Part shown: positions 17,126 to 24,879 of the stretch, piece after piece
Numbering within the stretch: position 1 is the first letter of the stretch
How the letters are laid out: each line of letters opens with the position of its first letter
Source: Streptomyces sp. NBC_00377
Lineage (GTDB): Bacteria; Actinomycetota; Actinomycetes; Streptomycetales; Streptomycetaceae
DNA: 64,000 bases
Direction: 5' to 3'
NCBI RefSeq assembly: GCF_036075115.1
Contig: NZ_CP107958.1
Span: 1,550,001-1,614,000, forward strand
Notes under the pieces: generated by a model
The model's input: the letters and a program-made list of their open reading frames with translations, nothing else
Databases searched by the model: none
Told to the model about the DNA's origin: nothing
Program-made: the position numbers and the translations under genes

Positions 17126-19839
17126 TATCTCCGGGTTTGGCCGGGGACCAGGCCCACCTGGGGTGAGCCGAGTCCCTGGAGGGCCTGCTGGGCTCGGTCC
17201 GCCAGGCCGTCCGCTCCGCAGGAGCGTGCCAAGGTCAGGCCCCGGCCGAGTTCGGAGACCGAGCGCGAGAGGATGCCGTACTCGACGCGGGCGGCGGCGT
17301 GCTCGTACTGGCAGGGTGAGGACTCCAGGAGGGTGACGGCCTGCTGGGCCAGCCGGACCGCGCGCTGGCCGGTCTCCAGGGCGGCGGCGCAGCGCAGGGC
17401 CTCCCCGATGGCGGTGTCGGTGCCGAAGCGCTCGGCCTGCCGGCGGGCCTCGGAGACGAGCCGGTTCGCACGGGCCGGATCCTCGGTGGCCAGGGCCCTG
17501 GCCAGGTCGACGGCCCACGGGACCATCACCGGGTTGAGGTGGCCGCGGACGGCGGCCGCCTTCTCCGCCGCCTCCAGCTCGTTGATGCCGTCCTTGACGC
17601 GGCCGACGGCCAGCAGCAGGCGGCCGCGCACCGAGCGGGGGTCGGGCAGCACGATCGTCGACGGGTAGGGCGGTGCGAAACCGTACTGTTCCGCCGCCTC
17701 CCACGCCTCGGCGACATGGCCGCGGACCAGCAGCGTGTCGATGAGGTTGCAGGTCGCCGACCAGTACAGGGGCAGGCCGCGGCCGACGCGTTCGGCGATG
17801 CGCAGGGACTCCCTGAGGGACTTCTCGGCCTCCTTCAGACGTCCCCGGCGGCGCAGCCCCAGCCCGAGGTAGGCGTGGGCCAGGGCGAGGTGGCCGCCGC
17901 TCCAGCCGGCGGACACATAGGCGCGCAGGGCCTCGTTGAAGAGGGCGTCGGCGCGGTCCAGCCGGTCGGTGTAGGCGTAGGAGCTGGCCAGCATCATCAG
18001 CAGTTCGATGCCCCACTCCTGATCGGTCCAGCCGAGCCCGGGAGCGAGACCGCCGTTGACGAGGGCGCGGTCGCAGAACTCGACGACCTCCTCGGCGTTC
18101 TCACCGTGGGTCATGGCGTCGAAGCCGCGCAGGATGAGCAGGGCACGCTCGGCGTTGTCCCGGCCGGTGCAGGTCGAGGCGAGCTGGGCGAGTTTCTCCG
18201 AGCGGCGCGGTGTGATGCTCTCCCCGGCATGGACGCCCTCCCACATGAACTGCACGGCCTGGAGTCGCAGCCGTGCGGGGCCGGGGGCGTGCCGGGCGGC
18301 CTCCGCCTCGACCGTGCGGACGGCCTCCTCCAGTTGGTCGTTGTGCAGGAGGGCCTGGGAGAGCCGGTAGACGGCGTCGACGCGCTCGGGCCCGTCGAGG
18401 CCCGGCAGGGCGAGTGCGGTGCGCAGGTGGTCGATGGTCCTGGCGGGCGCGGTGAGGAGGGTGGCGCAGCCCAGTTCGTAGAGCACGTGCGCGTGGACGT
18501 CGTGAGCCGGCGGTTCGCGCAGCGCGCGCTCCAGACACCGGCGGGCCGCGTCGGGGGCGCCGACGGCGAGGTGTTCACGGGCCGCCTCGCGCAACTGCTC
18601 GACGAGTTCCTCGTCGCCCTCCTCGTGGACCTGGAGGAGGTGCCGGGAGGCGGCCGCGAGACCCTTGCCCGCGTCCGTGACGACCTGGGCGGCGATGCCG
18701 TGCATCGCGGTGCGCAGACCTGCGGGGATGGAGTCGTAGACGGCTGAGGCGATCAGCGGGTGGACGAACTCCAGATCGCCGTCGCCCGCGGGGACCGCGC
18801 CGGGGACGGGTTCGGTGAGGATGCGGGCGTTGCGCAGCAGTTCGGCGCAGCGCACCGCTTCGGCGGGGCCGAGTCCGGCGAGCCGGGCCGCCTGGGTGAT
18901 GGAGATGTCGGCGCCGAGGATCGCGGCGGCCATGGCGAACTTGGTGGCGTCGACGCCCAGTTTCTCCAGGCGGTCGACGAGGCCGCCGCCGCGGGCTGCG
19001 CGGTTCAGGGCGCGCAGCTCGCCCGCCGAGGACTCGCTCGCCTCCAGTTGCCTGTCGCGGACCTTGGCGAGGAGTTCGACGGTCTCGTAAGGGTTGCCGT
19101 CGGTGACGGCCCATACTTCGCGGCAGAACGCTGCGTCGGCGTGCGGGCCGAGGGTGACGCGGGTGAGGCCGGCGACGGCGGCCGGGGTCAGGGCGCTGAG
19201 GCTGGTGACGGCGCGGCCCGCGGCCTGGCCGATGGCGTCGAGGTGCCGGGCGGCGTCGCCCGTGACCTCGCCGGGCCTGCGGGCCACCACGACCAGGACG
19301 GACAGTTCGTCGAGGCGTTCGACGAAGGCGACGAGCCAGCGCAGGGTCTCCTGGTCGACCCAGTGCGCGTCGTCGATCAGCAGCACGAGCGGGTAGTCGC
19401 GCCTGGCCAGCCGGGTCACCGCGGCGACGAGGCCGTCGCACACGCCCTGCGGGTCGGCGTGGCCTTCACCGGGCTCCGCGATACCGAGGGCGGGGCCCGC
19501 GATGTCGTACCAGTCGCCGAGGTACTCGCGGGCCTCTTCGGGGTGCAGGGACAGCAGTGCGGGCTGGAGCAGCTGCCGCACCACGTTGAAGGGGACGGAC
19601 CTCAGTGTCTCGCCGCCGCGGGCCGACCAGACCGTGCAGCCGCGGTTCTCGGCGATACGACGTGTCTCGGCCAATAACGCGGTCTTGCCGAACCCCGCCT
19701 CGCCCCGGAGCACCAGAAGGTGACCGGACGAGGAGTGGTCGGCGCAGAGCGTCTCCACCGCCTGCACGATGGCGGTGACCTCGTGCTCGCGCTCCCACAG
19801 GGAAGCCGAGGTGGCCGTCGCCGGCCTGACCTCCGTCAT
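17125..19839 (-). CDS. Large STAND-type AAA ATPase with TPR-like repeats, lacking the usual LuxR output domain
   Basis: A 904-aa protein of the type that forms the N-terminal part of LAL (large ATP-binding LuxR) regulators. The Walker A motif GEAGFGKT is at residues 46-53, the Walker B motif LLIDD near 153-157 (followed by AHW), and a sensor-like DGNPYETVELL further on. Residues about 480-890 are helical repeats (LYELGCATLLTAPARTIDHL, AHAYLGLGLRRRGRLKEAE). LAL proteins normally end in a LuxR helix-turn-helix; here the chain stops at GLVPGQTRR, and no HTH remnant is readable just downstream in any frame. I chose ATG 19839 because GGGGAGG lies 7 bases upstream. It may be a signalling ATPase acting through a partner. 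It is monocistronic. Confidence 0.85.
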   Translation of the reverse strand: MTEVRPATATSASLWEREHEVTAIVQAVETLCADHSSSGHLLVLRGEAGFGKTALLAETRRIAENRGCTVWSARGGETLRSVPFNVVRQLLQPALLSLHPEEAREYLGDWYDIAGPALGIAEPGEGHADPQGVCDGLVAAVTRLARRDYPLVLLIDDAHWVDQETLRWLVAFVERLDELSVLVVVARRPGEVTGDAARHLDAIGQAAGRAVTSLSALTPAAVAGLTRVTLGPHADAAFCREVWAVTDGNPYETVELLAKVRDRQLEASESSAGELRALNRAARGGGLVDRLEKLGVDATKFAMAAAILGADISITQAARLAGLGPAEAVRCAELLRNARILTEPVPGAVPAGDGDLEFVHPLIASAVYDSIPAGLRTAMHGIAAQVVTDAGKGLAAASRHLLQVHEEGDEELVEQLREAAREHLAVGAPDAARRCLERALREPPAHDVHAHVLYELGCATLLTAPARTIDHLRTALALPGLDGPERVDAVYRLSQALLHNDQLEEAVRTVEAEAARHAPGPARLRLQAVQFMWEGVHAGESITPRRSEKLAQLASTCTGRDNAERALLILRGFDAMTHGENAEEVVEFCDRALVNGGLAPGLGWTDQEWGIELLMMLASSYAYTDRLDRADALFNEALRAYVSAGWSGGHLALAHAYLGLGLRRRGRLKEAEKSLRESLRIAERVGRGLPLYWSATCNLIDTLLVRGHVAEAWEAAEQYGFAPPYPSTIVLPDPRSVRGRLLLAVGRVKDGINELEAAEKAAAVRGHLNPVMVPWAVDLARALATEDPARANRLVSEARRQAERFGTDTAIGEALRCAAALETGQRAVRLAQQAVTLLESSPCQYEHAAARVEYGILSRSVSELGRGLTLARSCGADGLADRAQQALQGLGSPQVGLVPGQTRR

Positions 19840-20124
19840 CCCGCTACCTCCCCAAGTCGCCCGAACGACGTACCGACGTCGAGCGTAGCCCTCCGAGGGG
19901 CCCGGCGGAGGGCTGTCCGGGCAGGTCCGCATCGACGAGTGAAGCGGGACGGCCCGGGCCGCCCCGGCGGGCCTGCGAAAGTGGCCCCTGACGTCAACGG
20001 CGAGTGACGGGACCCGAATTGACGTCGACTTCACGCCAGTCGGGGAACAGGACGCCCGCAACGGATCTCACCGAAGTGGCCTCCCTCTCATCCGGCTTTC
20101 ACCGACGCCTCATACGGTGGGGAC

Positions 20125-21135
20125 ATGACGCAGGTGACTCCTCCCGGGTGGTATCCCGACCCGGGGCAGACAAGTGACGGTCCCGCCACCGAACGCTGGT
20201 GGGACGGCAGGGCATGGACGGACCGGACCCGCGCCGCGGGCTCGGCCGCCGTATGGGGTCCGCCGGCGCAGACGCCGGCGGACGGCGCGTACCCGGCGTA
20301 CCCGCAGCAACCCGGGTATCCGGGGTACCAGCCCGCGCCGGCGGGCACGGGCCGGCACGGCGGACTGCGGACCGGCATAGCCGTCGCCGCGGCCGTCGCG
20401 GTCCTCGCCGGCATCGGGGTGGGCGTGTACGCGCTGGGCAGGGACGACGGCTCGGGCAGCGGCACGGCGCAGGGGCCGGGCGGACAGGGCCGGCCCGGCG
20501 GCACCGGTGGACAGGGCGGGCCCTTCGGCGACTCGGGGGGCTCCGGCGGTTCGGGGGGCTCGGGCGGGGCTTCGCCTTCCCCCGAGGGCTCCGAGCCGCC
20601 GAAGATCAAGAGCGGTTCGGTGACCGACGCGCTCAACGGGATCAGCATCCCGATCCCGGCCGGCTGGACCGGCCAGGAGATGAACGTGGGCGCGCAGGTA
20701 ACCTCCGACTCCTCCTACAAGTGCCCGGGCGACACTTCCAAGACCTGCACCAAGGGGGGCGTGTACTCGGCGCCCGCGGAGGTGCTGAAGGCCAAGGGCG
20801 CCACGGCCGAGGAGGTCGCCAAGGCGGACATCGCGGCCAACGCCGAGGAGTCCTACGGCGGTACGACGTACGGCGCGATCACCTCGCACCAGGTGCTCGC
20901 CTCCCAGGCGGTGACGGTGGCCGGACAGAAGGGGTATCTGGTGCGCTGGAAGGCGGTCACGAGCAAGGGCGCGGACGGCTTTGTCGAGTCGCTGGCGTTC
21001 CCGGCGCCCGCGGACGGCAAGCGGCTGGTGGTCCTCCGCTTCGGCCTCGACGCCGATCAGAGCGTGTCGGTCCTCGACACGATCACCAAGGGCATCAAGG
21101 TGTCGACGGGCGGCGGCAGCGGAACGGACGTCTGA
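20125..21135 (+). CDS. DUF2510 membrane protein with Gly-rich linker and extracytoplasmic domain
   Basis: A 336-aa protein of unknown function. The N-terminal DUF2510 motif (PPGWYPDPGQ, ERWWDGRAWTDRTR) is followed by a Pro/Tyr/Gln-rich stretch and one transmembrane helix at about 84-104 (GIAVAAAVAVLAGIGVGVYA). After that come a low-complexity Gly/Ser/Pro linker (GGSGGSGGSGGASPSPEGS) and a soluble outer domain of about 160 aa (ISIPIPAGWTGQEM, KGYLVRWKAVTSKGADGF). The outer domain holds a Cys pair (KCPGDTSKTC). It is monocistronic and ends before a very strong hairpin. One of two DUF2510 genes in the window. Confidence 0.85.
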   Translation: MTQVTPPGWYPDPGQTSDGPATERWWDGRAWTDRTRAAGSAAVWGPPAQTPADGAYPAYPQQPGYPGYQPAPAGTGRHGGLRTGIAVAAAVAVLAGIGVGVYALGRDDGSGSGTAQGPGGQGRPGGTGGQGGPFGDSGGSGGSGGSGGASPSPEGSEPPKIKSGSVTDALNGISIPIPAGWTGQEMNVGAQVTSDSSYKCPGDTSKTCTKGGVYSAPAEVLKAKGATAEEVAKADIAANAEESYGGTTYGAITSHQVLASQAVTVAGQKGYLVRWKAVTSKGADGFVESLAFPAPADGKRLVVLRFGLDADQSVSVLDTITKGIKVSTGGGSGTDV

Positions 21136-21142
21136 CACGGTC

Positions 21143-21187
21143 GGCCGGGTGGTGCGCCCCTCCGCTCGAGAGGCGCACCACCCGGCC
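21143..21187 (+). terminator. Strong 16-bp-stem terminator after the DUF2510 gene
   Basis: A perfect inverted repeat (GGCCGGGTGGTGCGCC at 21143-21158 and its complement at 21172-21187) with a 13-base loop. The right-hand sequence CCGGCCGGGTGGTGCGC partly repeats the motif once more. It probably insulates the convergent TetR gene too. Confidence 0.75.
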
Positions 21188-21317
21188 GGGTGGTGCGCGC
21201 CGCCCCCGTCCCCACGGTGCGGCGCGAGACAGGTCGCCGTCCAGTCATCCCGTGGACGGCGGCCTGAGTCATGTGCTGATCGCTGTGCCGGTCTCTTCGC
21301 CGGTCCTCCGCCGGCCC

Positions 21318-21932
21318 CTACGTGAGGCCGAGCGCCGGCAGTACGGCGGCCTCCACGAAGCGGACCAGGTACGCCTGGTCGGCGTACTCCCCGTCGACGA
21401 CGGGACGGGCGCGGATCACTCCGAACATCTGGGCCGGGATGTACTCGAGCGCCGGGTGGTCGGCGGCGACCTCGCCGCGTTCGACCCCGCGCCGCAGGAT
21501 CTCCCGCAGCGCCTCGATCTCGGGGGCGACGATCGCCTCCCGCAGCGCTCGCGCGAGGTCCTCGTGACCGGTGACGGCGTGACCGAGGGCCTGGAGCAGC
21601 TTGGTGTCGTTGGTGGACCAGCGGCCGGTGGCCCGGGCGGCCTCGCGCAGGTCCTCGGCGAGCGAGCCGGTGTCGATGCCGGTGAGCCTGGCCTCCCGGC
21701 GGGAGCGCAGGGCGGCCACCACGAACTGCGGCTTGGTCTTCCACTGCCGGTACAGCGTGGACTTGCTGCACCGCGTGCTGGCGGCGATGCCCTCCATGGT
21801 GACGGCTTCGTACCCGCATTCACGGACCTGGTCGAGGACGGCGTCGAAGAACTCCTGCTCACGTTCGGGCGTGAGCTTGGAGCGACTCGTGGCGGCGACC
21901 GATTCGGGTCCGTCCGCTGCCTGCGACGTCAT
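21318..21932 (-). CDS. TetR-family transcriptional regulator
   Basis: A 204-aa repressor. The helix-turn-helix is near residues 25-70 (AVLDQVRECGYEAVTMEGIA, ASTRCSKSTLYRQWKTK), followed by an all-helical ligand domain with the TetR C-terminal core APEIEALREILRRGVERGEV. AAGGAGAGG is 7 bases upstream of ATG 21932. It is divergent from a PAP2-family gene and a DMT transporter gene. The interval contains an exceptional near-perfect 50-bp palindrome, so this protein most likely controls both directions. The ligand is unknown. Confidence 0.93.
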   Translation of the reverse strand: MTSQAADGPESVAATSRSKLTPEREQEFFDAVLDQVRECGYEAVTMEGIAASTRCSKSTLYRQWKTKPQFVVAALRSRREARLTGIDTGSLAEDLREAARATGRWSTNDTKLLQALGHAVTGHEDLARALREAIVAPEIEALREILRRGVERGEVAADHPALEYIPAQMFGVIRARPVVDGEYADQAYLVRFVEAAVLPALGLT

Positions 21933-22016
21933 CTGCCGTCCTCTCCTTCTCTTCCGTTTCTCCGGCTGGTTCCGAGGCGACCGCGGGAGCCTTCGTCCAG
22001 TGTGGCGCAGATCAAT

Positions 22017-22066
22017 CGATACGTCAGTGTACCGGTACGCATGCGTATCGGTACACTGACGTATCG
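22017..22066. promoter_or_regulatory. 50-bp nested palindrome, probable TetR operator
   Basis: From 22017 to 22066 the sequence is symmetric with a single mismatched pair (22035/22048). The outer arms are ATACGTCAGTGTACCG (22019-22034) and its complement (22049-22064). The centre is GTACGCATGCGTAT, itself almost self-complementary. GATACG/CGTATC hexamers recur through it and again at 22065-22083. It lies 84 bp upstream of the TetR start and 88 bp upstream of the PAP2-family start. The length suggests binding of two or more dimers. Confidence 0.75.
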
Positions 22067-22154
22067 GTACGACATCGTATCGATGGTGTATGCACACGTC
22101 ACGAGTACGGCAGCACCACCTCACACGCACCACCGTCAGTGAAGGGGCCGGGGG

Positions 22155-22958
22155 ATGAATGCCCGCACCGAGCCTGCACAAGCGGAGCCGGCCACGCCGG
22201 CGCGGCCGCCGATAGTCCGCGAGCTCCTGCTGGTCGCAGGGCTCTTTCTCGTCTACAAGGTCGGCCGGCAGCTCGCTGCCGGCCACACCGGCGAGGCCTT
22301 CCGCAACGCACACGACGTGTGGCACGTCGAACGCCTGCTGCGGCTGCCCGCGGAAGGGTCCGTGCAGTCCCTGCTGCTGCACGGCGACACCCTGGCCGAG
22401 GCCGCGAACACCTACTACGCGACCGTGCACTTCCCCGCCACCCTGGCGTTCCTGATCTGGCTGTACCTGCGCCGCCCGGCCCACTACGTGTGGGCCCGCC
22501 GGGTGCTGGCCGCGGTCACCGCCGCCGCCCTGGTAGTGCACCTCGTCTTCCCGCTCGCCCCGCCGCGGATGCTGGCGGCGACGGGGCTGGTCGACACCGC
22601 GCACGTGTACGGGCCGTCGGTGTACGGCCCTCCGCAGACCGACCACCTGTCGAACCAGTTCGCGGCGATGCCCTCGCTGCACTTCGGCTGGGCCCTCATG
22701 GTCGCGATCGGTCTCGTGGTCGCCACCCGGTCGCGGTGGCGGTGGCTGTGGCTGCTGCATCCACTGCTGACCCTGCTGGTGATCGTGGGCACGGCCAACC
22801 ACTACTGGCTGGACGCGGTCGTGGCGGGCGCGCTGCTCGGTATCGCGCTCGCGCTGATCCGCGCCCCGCGGCGGACGGCCGCCACGGCCGGGCGCGGCGC
22901 GCCCGCCCTCGTCTCCGTCCCGGCCGAGAAGCCGGTCCTCGTGGGAGCGGGCCGATGA
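22155..22958 (+). CDS. PAP2-superfamily membrane phosphatase/transferase
   Basis: An integral membrane protein of 267 aa with about six helices. It contains the PAP2-type pair of motifs AAMPSLHFGWALM (Ser-x-His) and GTANHYWLDAVVAG (His-x3-Asp). This is the arrangement of the PAP2_3 / inositol-phosphoceramide-synthase-like group that acts on lipid phosphates or transfers phospho-head groups. Its stop overlaps the next ATG (ATGA), so it forms an operon with the DMT transporter. It is likely repressed by the divergent TetR protein. The substrate is unknown. Confidence 0.85.
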   Translation: MNARTEPAQAEPATPARPPIVRELLLVAGLFLVYKVGRQLAAGHTGEAFRNAHDVWHVERLLRLPAEGSVQSLLLHGDTLAEAANTYYATVHFPATLAFLIWLYLRRPAHYVWARRVLAAVTAAALVVHLVFPLAPPRMLAATGLVDTAHVYGPSVYGPPQTDHLSNQFAAMPSLHFGWALMVAIGLVVATRSRWRWLWLLHPLLTLLVIVGTANHYWLDAVVAGALLGIALALIRAPRRTAATAGRGAPALVSVPAEKPVLVGAGR

Positions 22959-23902
22959 ACGCCACCCTGGCAGCGGTCGTCCTGTCCCTCTTCTCGGCCG
23001 CCGCCTACGCGGCCGCCGCCGTCGCCCAGGAACGGCTGGCCTCCCGGCACCCCGGCACCGGACTGACCCGACTGCTCGGCAACGGCGCCTGGTGGTGCTC
23101 GGTGGGGCTGAACGCGGGAGCCGCGCTGTTGCACGTGATCGCCCTCAAGTACGGACCGCTCACCGTCGTGCAACCCCTCGGCGCGCTCACCCTGGTCGCG
23201 GCCGTGCCGATGGGCGCGCGGGTCGCGGGGCGCCGGGTCGGCGCCGCCGAGTGGCGGGGCACCGCCTTCACCCTGGCGGGCCTGGCCCTCATCCTCGTCA
23301 CGGCGTCGGGTCCGGCTCCCGAGGACGTCCTGAGCATGCCGGAGGCGGTCGCCGTGGCGGGCGCGACCGCGGCGCTGATCGGGCTGCTGGCCCGGCGCGG
23401 CGCCAAGCCCGGGCTGCGGCACGCGACCGCGTCCGGCTTCGCCTCGGGGGTGGCCTCGGCACTCACCCAGACCGTCACGGTGGCGGCGACGGACCGTTCG
23501 GGCCCGCTGCTCAGTGTGCAGGTGATCGGGGTGGCGCTGCTGGTGGCGGCCTTCGCGACGGGCGGGCTGCTGCTGTCGCAGACCGCCTACCGGGACGGCC
23601 TCGGCGCACCGCTGGCGATGGTCACCCTGGCGAACCCGGTGGCCGCCGCGGCGATCGGCCTCGCCCTCCTCGGCGAACGTCTCCAGGGCGGGGCGGCGGG
23701 AGTACTCCTCGCCCTGGCCGGAGCCGGACTCGCGGGGTGGGGTGTGGTGCTGCTGTCACGGACCGCGCCCGCACAGGCCGCCGTCCACGACGAGGATCAC
23801 CCGGTGGCGGCGGTGCTGGCCCTGAGGCCGGAGACCGCGTCCGCCGAACCGGCGCTGCTGCCGCGGCCGAAGACCGGGCCTGAGCACCTCACCCCGCTGT
23901 AG
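22955..23902 (+). CDS. DMT-superfamily (EamA/NIPA-like) membrane transporter
   Basis: A 315-aa protein with about nine or ten hydrophobic helices from residue 2 (LAAVVLSLFSAAAYAAAAVA). Typical DMT elements are LKYGPLTVVQPLGALTLVAA in the first half and LANPVAAAAIGLALLGERLQ in the second. A cytoplasmic tail of about 40 residues closes it. It overlaps the PAP2 gene by 4 bp. The pair could export or recycle a lipid-linked or small metabolite under TetR control, but the substrate cannot be read. Confidence 0.85.
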   Translation: MNATLAAVVLSLFSAAAYAAAAVAQERLASRHPGTGLTRLLGNGAWWCSVGLNAGAALLHVIALKYGPLTVVQPLGALTLVAAVPMGARVAGRRVGAAEWRGTAFTLAGLALILVTASGPAPEDVLSMPEAVAVAGATAALIGLLARRGAKPGLRHATASGFASGVASALTQTVTVAATDRSGPLLSVQVIGVALLVAAFATGGLLLSQTAYRDGLGAPLAMVTLANPVAAAAIGLALLGERLQGGAAGVLLALAGAGLAGWGVVLLSRTAPAQAAVHDEDHPVAAVLALRPETASAEPALLPRPKTGPEHLTPL

Positions 23903-23910
23903 CCCCGGCG

Positions 23911-23958
23911 CGAGAGGTGACGCTCCCCCGGGGCACCCCGGGAAAGCGTCACCTCTCG
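23911..23958. terminator. Bidirectional 14-bp-stem terminator
   Basis: CGAGAGGTGACGCT (23911-23924) and its exact complement (23945-23958) flank a 20-base GC-rich loop. It lies between the convergent DMT transporter and scramblase-related genes. Confidence 0.75.
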
Positions 23959-23969
23959 TGCGGAGGGCG

Positions 23970-24788
23970 TCAGCCGAGACCGCGCGCGTCCTGCTTCAGC
24001 GCGGTGTCCACCGTCAGGGCCGTGGCGACGACCAGGCTCAGCAGCGGCTCGGGCAGCTGGTAGTGGATCTGCATGACGTAGTTGTCCGCCGTGGTGAACA
24101 TCGTCTTGGCGAGACCTTCCCAGGTCTTGGTGATCCGGGCGACCTCGTTGTCGGCGTGGTCGACGATCGCGAAGTTCCACGCCCGCCAGTTCTCCGCCTT
24201 GATCGCGCCGATCTGCCGGCCCTCCGCGTTGATCGCGAAGTTGATCTTCCCGAAGACGTTCTGCTGGACGATCTCACCGACCGGCTGACCGTCCGGGCGC
24301 GTCACGACCACCCGCGACTTGAGGATCTTCGCCGGACGCGTCAGCAGCAGTACCGGCTGCCCGTGCACGTCGCGGATCTCCAGCCGGTGCGTCAGGTACT
24401 GGTCGATGCTGGCGACGAAGCGCAGGATCTTGCGCAGCGCGCTCTGACCGACCTGGATGACCGAACCGAGCTGGTTGCCCTGCTGGTCCATCACCTTGTA
24501 CTCGTTGGTCAGCTCGATCAGCTTGGCCTTCTGGTTCACCACCAGCACCGGCTCGCTGAACAGCGTGCCGCCGCCGGGGCCGCTCGCCGCGACCCCGGCC
24601 TGCTGCTGCACCTGGCGCCGCACCCGCTCGTCGGGGCCCGCCTGCTGGGGCACCTGCGGCGCGGGCCGGCCCTTGCCGTCCGCGTGCGTGTGCTCGGTCC
24701 ACTGGGCGCCGTCCCAGTAGCGCAGGGTCTCGACCGCCCCGTGCGGGTCCGGGTACCAACCTGAAGGTGTGTTCGAATGCGTGGTCAC
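23970..24788 (-). CDS. DUF2510 + phospholipid-scramblase/LURP-one-related protein
   Basis: A 272-aa cytoplasmic or membrane-associated protein. The N-terminal DUF2510 motif is SGWYPDPHGA and LRYWDGAQWTEHTHADG, followed by a Gln/Pro linker. From about residue 78 there is a scramblase-related beta-barrel fold (LVVNQKAKLIELTNEYKVMD, GQPVLLLTRPAKILKSRVVV, GKINFAINAEGRQIGAIKAE). The last helix LLSLVVATALTVDTALKQD matches the short C-terminal anchor of scramblase-like proteins. Function in bacteria is unknown. It is monocistronic and ends at a shared terminator. Confidence 0.85.
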   Translation of the reverse strand: MTTHSNTPSGWYPDPHGAVETLRYWDGAQWTEHTHADGKGRPAPQVPQQAGPDERVRRQVQQQAGVAASGPGGGTLFSEPVLVVNQKAKLIELTNEYKVMDQQGNQLGSVIQVGQSALRKILRFVASIDQYLTHRLEIRDVHGQPVLLLTRPAKILKSRVVVTRPDGQPVGEIVQQNVFGKINFAINAEGRQIGAIKAENWRAWNFAIVDHADNEVARITKTWEGLAKTMFTTADNYVMQIHYQLPEPLLSLVVATALTVDTALKQDARGLG

Positions 24789-24879
24789 CGGGGCACATTA
24801 CCCCGAGCTCACCGGGACCTGACCAGTCCCTACGACCCGGTGTTCACCGCGCATTCACCGCGGCGCAGGCGCAGGCGCC

